Of a stretch of DNA of 64,000 nt, positions 57,340 to 64,000 are shown one piece after another; position 1 is the first letter of the stretch; the number at the start of each line of letters is the position of its first letter. The notes beneath the pieces are model-generated. The model was not told the DNA's origin. It searched no databases and worked only from the letters and a program-made list of their open reading frames with translations. The translations under genes were made by a program, and so were the position numbers. The stretch is taken from the NCBI RefSeq assembly GCF_000730425.1, contig NZ_CP008896.1, forward strand, positions 124,001 through 188,000. Reading direction: 5' to 3'. The stretch comes from Pseudomonas fluorescens (lineage in GTDB: Bacteria; Pseudomonadota; Gammaproteobacteria; Pseudomonadales; Pseudomonadaceae).

Positions 57340-57347
57340 TTATTGTT
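57340..57347 (-). promoter_or_regulatory. Hfq/Crc motif in the porin leader
   Basis: On the minus strand AACAATAA fits AAnAAnAA. It lies in the loop of the leader hairpin, 14 bases before the porin start codon. Confidence 0.55.
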
Positions 57348-57387
57348 ATGTGAGATGCCAGGCAGTCTTGCCATAGAGCGCAGGATC

Positions 57388-57414
57388 GACAAACGATTAT
57401 TTGGTCGGACAAAC
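57388..57414 (-). promoter_or_regulatory. Direct-repeat operator of the porin gene (shared with aldA)
   Basis: On the minus strand GTTTGTC occurs twice, with starts exactly 20 bases apart, and the second copy is preceded by TAATC. The same arrangement, (C/G)TTTGTC-N13-GTTTGTC, occurs at 58559-58585 before the AldA operon. It is the probable target of the LysR regulator encoded between them. Confidence 0.6.
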
Positions 57415-57520
57415 CTTCCTTAAATGCAGGTTACGGGTAGAAAAAATTGTCGCGACTGTAGGAAGAACCACCGCGGACGTGGGATGCTTGCCACCTCGTT
57501 AGCTGTGCTCGAGCCACTCC

Positions 57521-58456
57521 ATGAAACGCAAAATGCCCGGTCTCAACGCACTCAAGGCCTTCGAAGTTGCTGGCAGCACCGGCAGCTTCACCCGCGCCGC
57601 CGAGTTGCTCAACGTCACCCAGAGCGCAGTCAGCCGCCAGGTACGCCAGTTAGAGGAGCAACTGGGCGAGAGCCTGCTGGAGCGGCGTCACCATCACCTG
57701 GAGCTGACCAACGCCGGCCGGGTGCTACTGCGGGCCTTGCACCAGTCCTTCGACAAGATCGAGCTGACGGTGCGCAGCATCCAGCAGAAGTCCCATGCCA
57801 ATCGCCTGCACCTGAATGCGCCGCCGACCTTCACTAGCCGCTGGCTGATGCCGCGCCTGGGGCGCCTGCGCGAGCAGCATCCGGAGCTGGAGTTGAGCAT
57901 CACCACGCGCTTGCAGGACAGCCTGGCGCAAACCAGTGCCCTGGACTGTGCAATCCGCTTTGGCGACGGTGAATGGGACGGCCTGGACAGCTCGCTGCTG
58001 TTCCAGGAGCGACATGTTGCGGTCTGCGCCCCCTCGCTGTACGCCCGGAAATCGAGCGAGCAGGACGTCGATCTGAGCCGCATGACCCTGTTGCACGTCC
58101 TGGCCCGGGAAGACCAGCGCTACCTGACCTGGAAGCACTGGCTGGATGCGGCGCGCATCAGCGGGGTCGATACCCAGGGCGGTTATGAGTTCGATCTGCT
58201 GGACCTGGCGATCCGTGCCGCCACCGATGGCCTGGGCATCACCATTGCCGACTGGCACATGGTCGCCCCGGACCTGGCCAGCGGGCAGTTGACCCAGGTT
58301 CTCAACGTGCATGTGGAAGGGCACCAGTCCTACTGGCTGGTGACGCGACCGGAGCAGACGCGGATGCCGCAGCTGCAGGTGTTTGGCCAGTGGCTGCAGG
58401 AAGAGATCTGGCTGGCGCAACGCCAGTTGGAACCGTCAACGGCGGTGACCGGCTAG
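57521..58456 (+). CDS. LysR-family regulator (GcvA-like), module 2
   Basis: This 311-residue protein begins MKRKMPGLNALKAFEVAGST. The DNA-binding helix-turn-helix is SFTRAAELLNVTQSAVSRQV, followed by an effector-binding domain. It is divergent from the porin and upstream of the AldA operon. Both of these carry the same direct-repeat operator, so it is the likely activator of both. An internal ATG at residue 5 is an alternative start. Confidence 0.92.
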   Translation: MKRKMPGLNALKAFEVAGSTGSFTRAAELLNVTQSAVSRQVRQLEEQLGESLLERRHHHLELTNAGRVLLRALHQSFDKIELTVRSIQQKSHANRLHLNAPPTFTSRWLMPRLGRLREQHPELELSITTRLQDSLAQTSALDCAIRFGDGEWDGLDSSLLFQERHVAVCAPSLYARKSSEQDVDLSRMTLLHVLAREDQRYLTWKHWLDAARISGVDTQGGYEFDLLDLAIRAATDGLGITIADWHMVAPDLASGQLTQVLNVHVEGHQSYWLVTRPEQTRMPQLQVFGQWLQEEIWLAQRQLEPSTAVTG

Positions 58457-58558
58457 GTGCCTTCGCTAACGGCGGCTTCCGCGCAAGGGCGGCGGCAGGC
58501 GATGCCAGTGCCGAGCCTCTGGCCTGGCCCTTTGTTGGCTAACATGCGTTTTTCGAAT

Positions 58559-58585
58559 CTTTGTCGGCTTATTTAATCGTTTGTC
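58559..58585 (+). promoter_or_regulatory. Direct-repeat operator of the AldA operon
   Basis: CTTTGTC and GTTTGTC start 20 bases apart, with TAATC before the second copy, matching the porin operator in arrangement, spacing and orientation to the gene controlled. Confidence 0.6.
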
Positions 58586-58609
58586 CATTCGTAGCCGGAT
58601 GCCAAGACT

Positions 58610-58645
58610 GCGGGTTACTCACATAACAAAAACCGAGTAACCCGC
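58610..58645 (+). promoter_or_regulatory. Leader hairpin with an A-rich loop (Hfq/Crc motif)
   Basis: Perfect 11-bp arms GCGGGTTACTC/GAGTAACCCGC enclose the 14-base loop ACATAACAAAAACC, which contains AACAAAAA (AAnAAnAA). The porin leader has the same loop length and almost the same loop sequence but a different, still partly paired stem. Confidence 0.6.
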
Positions 58646-58857
58646 CATGCCTTACCTAGCTTCCTACGATTGTCCGAGTCCGCGCCTTGCGTTTACGACT
58701 CGTCACTTCCTGTCCGTTGCCATGCCGTCCCTTTTCTGGTCGCCGGCAGGCAGTGCCGTGCCCGGTCAGGCGCGCAAGGCGGGTTGAAGTTGAAGGAGTG
58801 GCCGAGATCGGTTCCCGGCCGCCCCAGTCATTCATGTCACAACGATGGGCATTCTCC

Positions 58858-60282
58858 ATGCGACTCGAGCGAAATTTTGTCAACGGCCACTTCATCGAAC
58901 CTGTCAGCAGCGCGTTGATCGCGGTGTACAACCCGGCCACCGAAGCCCAGGTTGGCGCGGTCTCGGCCGCCACCGCCGCCGAAGCCGTGGCCGCGGTCGA
59001 CGCGGCCGCTGCGGCACAACAGATCTGGGGCACACTCACCAGCATCCAACGTGCCGAGCACCTGCGGGCCCTGGCCGATGCCCTTGAAGCACGGGCCGAA
59101 ACCATTGGTGCAGCGCTGGCCGCCGAGTCCGGCAAAAGCCTGGAGGATGCCAGCAACGAAGCCCGCTATGCCGCGCAGATCACCCGCTACCACGCCGAGT
59201 GGGCGCGACGCATCGAAGGCGAGATCATCCCCAGCGACAGCCCGGACGAAAACCTGTTCCTGCACCGCGAGCCGATTGGCGTGGTGGCCTGCCTGATTCC
59301 GTTCAACTACCCGGTCTACACGCTGTTGCGCAAGATCGCCCCGGCGCTGATTGCCGGCAACACCGTGGTGGTGCGCCCGAGCAACAACACCCCGATCTCT
59401 GCCTTCGAGATTGCCCGGGCCGTGCAGCAGGCCGGACTGCCGGCCGGCGTGGTGAACATCCTGACCATGGACCACGCCACCGCCGCCAGTGTCTGCACCC
59501 ACAAGGCCGTGGGCCTGATTACCCTGACAGGCAGCGTCAACGCCGGGCGCATCGTGCTCGACTACTGCAAGGCCAATATCGCCAAGCCTTCTCTGGAACT
59601 GGGGGGCAAGACCCCGGCCATCATCGAGGCCGATGCCGACCTGGAAAAGGCCGCCAGCGACATCGTCGGCTCCAAGACCACCCATTGCGGCCAACTGTGC
59701 ACGGCGGTAGAGCGAGTCTATGTGCATGAGAGCGTGCACGAACCTTTCCTGGCCCTGCTCAAGGCCAAGCTCGTAGCGGTTCGCTTCGGTGATCGTACAG
59801 TCGACCCGGGGTTGATGGGGCCATTGGTCAATGCCAGTGCGCAACAGGCTGTCCATGCCCTGGTCGAGCGTGCCGTCGCTGCCGGCGCCGTGCTGGAAAG
59901 CGGCGGCGTACTGCCCCAGGGCAAGGGCCATTTCTACCCGGCGACCCTGCTCAGCGGGTGCAGCCAGGACATGGAGATCGTCCAGGAGGAAATCTTCGGC
60001 CCGGTGCTGCCGGTGCTCAAGTACCGCGACATCGACGAAGCCCTGGCCCTGGCCAACGATCATCAGTTCGGCCTGTCGTCGGTGCTCTACACCGAGAACT
60101 ACCGTACCGCGATGAAAGTTGCCAATGCCATCGAAGCGGGCGAGCTGTACGTCAACCGCACCCCGGCCGACCCCTACCAGGGTTACCACGCCGGCTGGAA
60201 ACGTTCCGGCCTGGGCGGCGATGACGGCAAGCACGGCATGCTCGAATTCACCCAGACCCGCCTCGTCGTCATGAAGTTTTAG
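58858..60282 (+). CDS. aldA: AldA-type aldehyde dehydrogenase (lactaldehyde/glycolaldehyde family)
   Basis: This 474-residue protein is read from ATG 58858 (MRLERNFVNGHFIEPVSSAL); an in-frame ATG at 58834 is an alternative. It aligns along its whole length with E. coli AldA: shared AEWARRIEGEIIPSDSPDEN, the active-site Cys281 (HCGQLCTAVERVYV), Glu247 (LELGGK), and the ending GYHAGWKRSGLGGDDGKHGM. AldA oxidises lactaldehyde, glycolaldehyde and related short aldehydes with NAD. It is the first gene of the module 2 operon. Confidence 0.94.
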   Translation: MRLERNFVNGHFIEPVSSALIAVYNPATEAQVGAVSAATAAEAVAAVDAAAAAQQIWGTLTSIQRAEHLRALADALEARAETIGAALAAESGKSLEDASNEARYAAQITRYHAEWARRIEGEIIPSDSPDENLFLHREPIGVVACLIPFNYPVYTLLRKIAPALIAGNTVVVRPSNNTPISAFEIARAVQQAGLPAGVVNILTMDHATAASVCTHKAVGLITLTGSVNAGRIVLDYCKANIAKPSLELGGKTPAIIEADADLEKAASDIVGSKTTHCGQLCTAVERVYVHESVHEPFLALLKAKLVAVRFGDRTVDPGLMGPLVNASAQQAVHALVERAVAAGAVLESGGVLPQGKGHFYPATLLSGCSQDMEIVQEEIFGPVLPVLKYRDIDEALALANDHQFGLSSVLYTENYRTAMKVANAIEAGELYVNRTPADPYQGYHAGWKRSGLGGDDGKHGMLEFTQTRLVVMKF

Positions 60283-60300
60283 CAGCCGCTGCAAATCTTG

Positions 60301-60358
60301 AGCGGCAAGCAAAGGCGCTGCGGTGCTTCTTGCGGCTTGAAGCTCAAAGTTTGCCGCT
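60301..60358 (+). repeat. Imperfect inverted repeat between aldA and the MFS gene
   Basis: Arms AGCGGCAAGC and GTTTGCCGCT pair with one mismatch. Between them lie GC-rich tracts of the GCTTGAAGCT type often seen between Pseudomonas genes. Confidence 0.5.
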
Positions 60359-60422
60359 GCGCCTCTCCTATAAAAATAATGATCAGGGCGCCCGCATCGA
60401 CGGGTAGCCCGAGGTTCCAGCT

Positions 60423-61745
60423 ATGTCCAAGCATGCTTCCAGTACTGCCGCTGTTCAGGGTTCCACGCCGCTGGCCGCCGGCCAGAGCGACAAGGGCCGG
60501 CGCTATGTCCAATTGATGTTGCTGGTGCTGGCCGCGGGGGCGATCTATCCGATCCTCTACCTGCGCCAGGTCTACCAGACCACCATGCTCGAGGTGTTCC
60601 AGATCAATCACAGTGAGCTGGGCTATCTGTATTCGATGCTCGGGACGGTGTTCCTCATCAGCTACCTGCCCAGCGGCTGGCTGGCGGACCGCATCGCACC
60701 GCGTTTCCTGATTTTCTTCTCGCTGGTGGCCACCGGCGCCCTGGGCCTGTGGTATTCCACCGCGCCTTCTCTGACGGTGCTGATGATCATCTTCGGTTGC
60801 TGGGGCCTGACCACCGGCCTGACCTTCTGGGCCTCGGTGCTCAAGCGGGTGAAGATGATCGCCCGGCAGTCCGAGCAGGGACGGTTCTTCGGCATCCTCG
60901 ACGGCGGTCGCGGGCTGGTGGAAGCCTTGCTGGCGACCCTGGCCCTGGGGCTGTTCGCCCTGGCCACGGAAACCCGTGGCGAGTCGGCCGCCGAGGGCTT
61001 CCGGCATGTGGTCTACCTGTATTCCTTTACCTGCATCGCCATTGGCTGCGTGCTGGTGCTGCTCAAGGATCCCAAGTCCATGACGGACACCGCGCCGGTG
61101 GAGCAGGGCAGGTTCAACCTGCTGAGCGACCTGGCGATCCTGGTGAAGATTCCCGAGCTGTGGCTGGTGACCGCCATCGTGTTCTGCGGTTATCACATCT
61201 TCTGGGCCACCTACAGCTTCTCCGACTATCTGCAGGGCAACGGCATGACCGCGGTCATGGCCGGCACTATCACTACCATCAAGTTGTGGATGCGGCCCAT
61301 TGGCGGCATTGGCGGCGGCTGGCTGGGGGACCGTTTCTCCAATGTATCGGTGCTGGTGGTGGCGCTGTTGCTGGCGTCCCTGGCGATGCTCGGGTTGATC
61401 GTGTTTCCGGGGCTGAACCACCTGGGGCTGCTGATTGCCACGGTGATCTTCATCGGCCTGATGACCTACGCGATTCGCGGGCTGTACTGGGCGATTCTCG
61501 ACACCTGTGACATTCCGCTGCGCATCACCGGCCTGGCCATCGGCATTGTCTCGGTGGTGGGTTACCTGCCGGACGCCTTTATCCCGCTGATCAACGGCTA
61601 CCTCACCGAACACTTCCCCGGTGCCCTGGGCTACCAGCTGTACTTCGGCTACATCGCCGCGGTCGGCCTGCTCGGCACGCTCGCGGCCCTGGTCCTCAGG
61701 GCTCGGGTCAACCGTAAAACCGTCAATCACAAGGCAGGTGCCTGA
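60423..61745 (+). CDS. MFS transporter, module 2
   Basis: This 440-residue protein has twelve helices after a hydrophilic N-terminus (MSKHASSTAAVQGSTPLAAG). The loop motif GWLADRIAPRFLIFF follows helix 2, and GYLPDAFIPLINGYLTEHFP lies near the end. Such carriers import organic acids, sugar acids or glycerol-phosphate-like compounds. It is probably the inner-membrane importer paired with the porin. The stop is one base before the dehydratase start codon. Confidence 0.92.
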   Translation: MSKHASSTAAVQGSTPLAAGQSDKGRRYVQLMLLVLAAGAIYPILYLRQVYQTTMLEVFQINHSELGYLYSMLGTVFLISYLPSGWLADRIAPRFLIFFSLVATGALGLWYSTAPSLTVLMIIFGCWGLTTGLTFWASVLKRVKMIARQSEQGRFFGILDGGRGLVEALLATLALGLFALATETRGESAAEGFRHVVYLYSFTCIAIGCVLVLLKDPKSMTDTAPVEQGRFNLLSDLAILVKIPELWLVTAIVFCGYHIFWATYSFSDYLQGNGMTAVMAGTITTIKLWMRPIGGIGGGWLGDRFSNVSVLVVALLLASLAMLGLIVFPGLNHLGLLIATVIFIGLMTYAIRGLYWAILDTCDIPLRITGLAIGIVSVVGYLPDAFIPLINGYLTEHFPGALGYQLYFGYIAAVGLLGTLAALVLRARVNRKTVNHKAGA

Positions 61746-61746
61746 G

Positions 61747-62964
61747 ATGAAAATCGTCGCCCTTGAAACCCATGTCGTTGCTGTCCCGCCGCCGCATATC
61801 GGTGGCATGTACTGGTTGTTCGTCAAGCTCAGGACTGCCTGCGGCATCGAAGGCGTGGGTGAGATCTACGCCGCCACCTTCGGCCCCCAGGCCATGCTGC
61901 CGATCATCGAGGATGTGTTCCAGCGCTACCTGCTGGACCAGGACCCGCACCATATCGAGCGCTTCTTCCGCCAGGCCTATTCCAGCGGATTCACCCAGCG
62001 CCCGGACCTGACCATGATGGGTGTGGTCAGCGGCCTGGAAATGGCCTGCTGGGACATCATCGGCAAGGCGGCGAACAAGCCGGTGTATGAACTGCTGGGG
62101 GGCAAGGTCCACGAGCGCCTGCGCTCCTACACCTACCTGTACCCGCGCAACAGCAGGGGCGAGTACGACTACGACGACCCGGACCTGGCAGCCGAGTGCG
62201 CCGTGCAGAACATGAACCAGGGGTTCACCGCCCTCAAGTTCGACCCGGCCGGTCCCTATACCGCCTACTCGGGCCACCAATTGTCCCTGGAGGTGCTGGA
62301 GCGCTGCGAAACCTTCTGCCGCAAGATCCGCGAGGCGGTGGGCAATCGGTGCGACCTGCTGTTCGGCACCCATGGGCAGATGGTGCCGTCGTCGGCGATT
62401 CGCCTGGCCAGGCGCCTGGAAAAGTACGACCCGCTGTGGTTCGAAGAGCCGGTGCCTCCGGGCCAGGAAGAGGCCATGGCCCAGGTCGCGGCCAAGACCA
62501 GCATCCCGATTGCCACGGGCGAGCGCCTGACCACCAAGTACGAGTTCTTCAAGCTGCTGCAGGCCGGCGGCGCCTCGATCCTGCAGATGAACGTGGCGCG
62601 CTGCGGCGGGCTGCTGGAAGCCAAGAAGATCGCCAGCATGGCCGAGGCCTACTACGCACAGATCGCCCCGCACCTGTACAACGGGCCGATCGGCGCCGCG
62701 GCGAGCTTCCAGCTGGCCACCTGCACGCCGAACTTCCTGATCCAGGAAAGCATCATGACCTGGGGCGGCTTCCATGCCCAAGTGCTGACCAAGCCCCTGC
62801 AATGGGAGGACGGCTACATCATCCCGTCCTCCGAACCGGGCCTGGGGGTAGAGCTGAACATGGACGTGGTGCGCCGTCATTCGCCCTACGGCGGCGAGCG
62901 CCTGCACCTGCAAATGGCCGCGACCCCGGCCGACGTCAAGGACACTTCGCCCGCGAGGGGCTGA
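61747..62964 (+). CDS. Enolase-superfamily sugar-acid dehydratase (mandelate racemase/MLE group)
   Basis: This 405-residue protein starts at ATG 61747, directly after the MFS stop (MKIVALETHVVAVPPPHIGG). It has the N-terminal capping domain and the TIM barrel. Visible active-site residues are Lys164 (ALKFD), Glu233/Glu234 (FEEPV), Glu259 (TGERL) and His309 (APHLYNGP). Where most members have the first metal-binding Asp, this protein reads LLFGTHGQM (Gly207-Thr-His209). Related enzymes dehydrate aldonic or aldaric acids to 2-keto-3-deoxy acids. The substrate is not determined. Confidence 0.92.
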   Translation: MKIVALETHVVAVPPPHIGGMYWLFVKLRTACGIEGVGEIYAATFGPQAMLPIIEDVFQRYLLDQDPHHIERFFRQAYSSGFTQRPDLTMMGVVSGLEMACWDIIGKAANKPVYELLGGKVHERLRSYTYLYPRNSRGEYDYDDPDLAAECAVQNMNQGFTALKFDPAGPYTAYSGHQLSLEVLERCETFCRKIREAVGNRCDLLFGTHGQMVPSSAIRLARRLEKYDPLWFEEPVPPGQEEAMAQVAAKTSIPIATGERLTTKYEFFKLLQAGGASILQMNVARCGGLLEAKKIASMAEAYYAQIAPHLYNGPIGAAASFQLATCTPNFLIQESIMTWGGFHAQVLTKPLQWEDGYIIPSSEPGLGVELNMDVVRRHSPYGGERLHLQMAATPADVKDTSPARG

Positions 62965-63043
62965 GACATTTTCCCGCCATTGCGGACGGGGCATGGGCAG
63001 CCGCTGGTGGCTGCCTTCAATACGACTGACGCGGTAACCCTGC

Positions 63044-64000
63044 ATGACATACGACTACATCATCGCCGGCGCGGGCGCTGCCGGCTGCATCCTCGCCAAC
63101 CGGCTTTCGGCCTCGGGCCAATATTCGGTGCTGCTGCTGGAGGCGGGCGGCAAGGACTCATCGTTCTGGTTCAAGATCCCGGTGGGGTTCGCCAAGATGT
63201 ACTACAACCCGACCTTCAACTGGATGTACTACAGCCAGCCGCAGCAGCAGCTCGACGGCCGTGCGATCTACGCGCCCCGGGGCAAGGTGCAGGGCGGCTC
63301 GGGCTCGATCAACGCGATGATCTACGTGCGTGGCCAGGCCCACGATTTCGACGACTGGGCAGCGGGCGGCAATGACGGCTGGAGCTTCAAGGAGGTGCTG
63401 CCGTATTTTCGCAAACTGGAGAGCCATCCCCTGGGCGACAGCCAATATCACGGGAGCAGCGGCCCCATCAGCATCACCCCGATGAAGGGCCAGACCCACC
63501 CGATCTGCGAGGCGTTCCTCAAGGGCTGCGAGCAGTTGGGCTACCCGCGCAGCGAGGATTTCAACGGCCCGGATTTCGAAGGCGCGGGCATCTATGACGT
63601 CAACACCCGCAATGGCCAGCGCTGCTCCAGCAGCTTCGCCTACCTACACCCGGCCTTGAGCCGGCCGAACCTGACCGTCGAGCACCATGCCCTGGTGGAC
63701 CGGGTGCTATTCGATGACCTGCAACAGCGGGCGATCGGAATCTGCGTGACCCAGCACGGTGTGGTCCGCACCTTCAGCGCGAACAAGGAGGTGATCCTCT
63801 GTGCCGGCGCGGTGGACACGCCGAAGATTCTGCAACTGTCCGGCGTGGCCGACCGCGAACTGCTGGCCCGGCACCGGATTCCCCTGGTCCGGCACCTGCC
63901 GGCGGTGGGCCGCAATCTGCAGGATCACCTGTGCGTCAGCTATTACTACAAGGCGAATGTACCGACCCTGAACGATGAGTTTGGCTCGCTGTTCGGCCAG
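63044..64000 (+). CDS. GMC-family oxidoreductase (choline/alcohol dehydrogenase type), 3' end beyond window
   Basis: About 319 residues are visible from ATG 63044 (MTYDYIIAGAGAAGCILANR). The FAD-binding motif GAGAAG (Gly9-Gly14) is followed by LLLEAGG, and GMC signatures include GKVQGGSGSINAMIYVRG and ILCAGAVDTPKILQLSGVA. GMC enzymes oxidise alcohols or sugars with FAD. The catalytic His-His/Asn pair lies in the missing C-terminal part. As the last visible gene of the AldA-MFS-dehydratase operon, it likely carries out an early oxidation in the pathway. Confidence 0.93.
   Translation, partial: MTYDYIIAGAGAAGCILANRLSASGQYSVLLLEAGGKDSSFWFKIPVGFAKMYYNPTFNWMYYSQPQQQLDGRAIYAPRGKVQGGSGSINAMIYVRGQAHDFDDWAAGGNDGWSFKEVLPYFRKLESHPLGDSQYHGSSGPISITPMKGQTHPICEAFLKGCEQLGYPRSEDFNGPDFEGAGIYDVNTRNGQRCSSSFAYLHPALSRPNLTVEHHALVDRVLFDDLQQRAIGICVTQHGVVRTFSANKEVILCAGAVDTPKILQLSGVADRELLARHRIPLVRHLPAVGRNLQDHLCVSYYYKANVPTLNDEFGSLFGQ

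Larger units (their letters stand above)
58457..58857 (+). promoter_or_regulatory. Long leader of the AldA operon
   Basis: These 401 bases hold the shared operator at 58559, an AAGACTGC tract also found at the same place before the porin, and a hairpin at 58610. About 210 further leader bases precede the start codon. A 46-codon ORF at 58647-58787 begins where the porin gene would begin in the matching leader, but it has no ribosome site or recognisable product. Confidence 0.5.

Noticed and set aside
58647..58787. 46-codon ORF in the AldA leader
   Set aside because: Its ATG matches the porin start position in the duplicated leader, but there is no ribosome site and the product shows no signal peptide or family.
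60279..61847. 522-codon minus-strand frame opposite the module 2 MFS gene
   Set aside because: It is a Gln/His/Gly-rich shadow of the transporter gene with no recognisable domain.

Overview
The window looks like a chromosomal segment of a Pseudomonas of the fluorescens group. The DNA is high in G+C, and the gene families and codon style are typical of that group (NRAMP MntH, six-gene Mrp/Pha antiporter, RpiR-controlled myo-inositol cluster, giant beta-helix autotransporter). It also carries many short inverted REP elements beginning TGTGGGAGC or TGTAGGAGC, usually paired into 89-bp units. No rRNA, tRNA, CRISPR array, intact transposase or phage gene was seen.

Layout. 1-733: start of a KefB/KefC-type cation:proton antiporter that runs off the left edge. 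1047-13499: one gene for a 4150-residue type V autotransporter built from nested repeats, closed by a strong terminator. 13656-19395: a membrane-linked alpha/beta hydrolase, MntH, a 260-bp scar holding the 3' ends of two lost genes, an SRPBCC protein and a two-component system. 19790-20767: a membrane protein behind a good sigma-54 promoter match, followed by a 24-residue hydrophobic peptide.

20820-33898 is a complete-looking myo-inositol uptake and catabolism locus: an RpiR-type regulator, divergent iolC (kinase fused to a DUF2090 aldolase-like domain), iolE, iolB, iolD, iolG, a second scyllo-inositol-dehydrogenase-like oxidoreductase, and an ABC importer (binding protein, ATPase, permease). 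Two pairs of 16-bp palindromes with identical 29-bp spacing lie in front of iolC and in front of the importer, which suggests one regulator for both operons. iolA is not in the window.

34326-41262 holds small genes: a DksA-like protein with only two of the four zinc cysteines, several short proteins of unknown function, a candidate structured RNA ending in tandem terminators, an orphan glycine-betaine-type binding protein, a TonB-dependent siderophore receptor, and DUF2946 and DUF3995 proteins. 41400-47475 is the Mrp/Pha monovalent cation/H+ antiporter operon (A/B fused, C, D, E, F, G; all junctions overlapping). 47667-49222 is a divergent EamA exporter and XRE-cupin regulator pair.

49223-50619 is a scar with a decayed cupin gene and the RTX end of a serralysin-type protease. 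Beyond it, 50620-64000 is a dense catabolic region of two modules. Module 1 encodes a formaldehyde-activating-enzyme (Fae) family protein, an aldo/keto reductase, a succinate-semialdehyde-type dehydrogenase, an MFS transporter and a convergent LysR regulator. Module 2 encodes a porin, a LysR regulator, an AldA-type aldehyde dehydrogenase, an MFS transporter, an enolase-superfamily dehydratase and a GMC oxidoreductase (cut by the right edge). The porin and the AldA operon share a 27-bp direct-repeat operator and a similar A-rich leader hairpin, tying them into one regulon with the LysR gene between them. Hfq/Crc-type AAnAAnAA motifs sit before the start codons of iolC, iolE, the inositol binding protein, the module 1 MFS gene and the porin, so both catabolic loci are probably under carbon catabolite repression. 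The substrate of the 50-64 kb region is unknown; this is the best candidate for an undescribed pathway.
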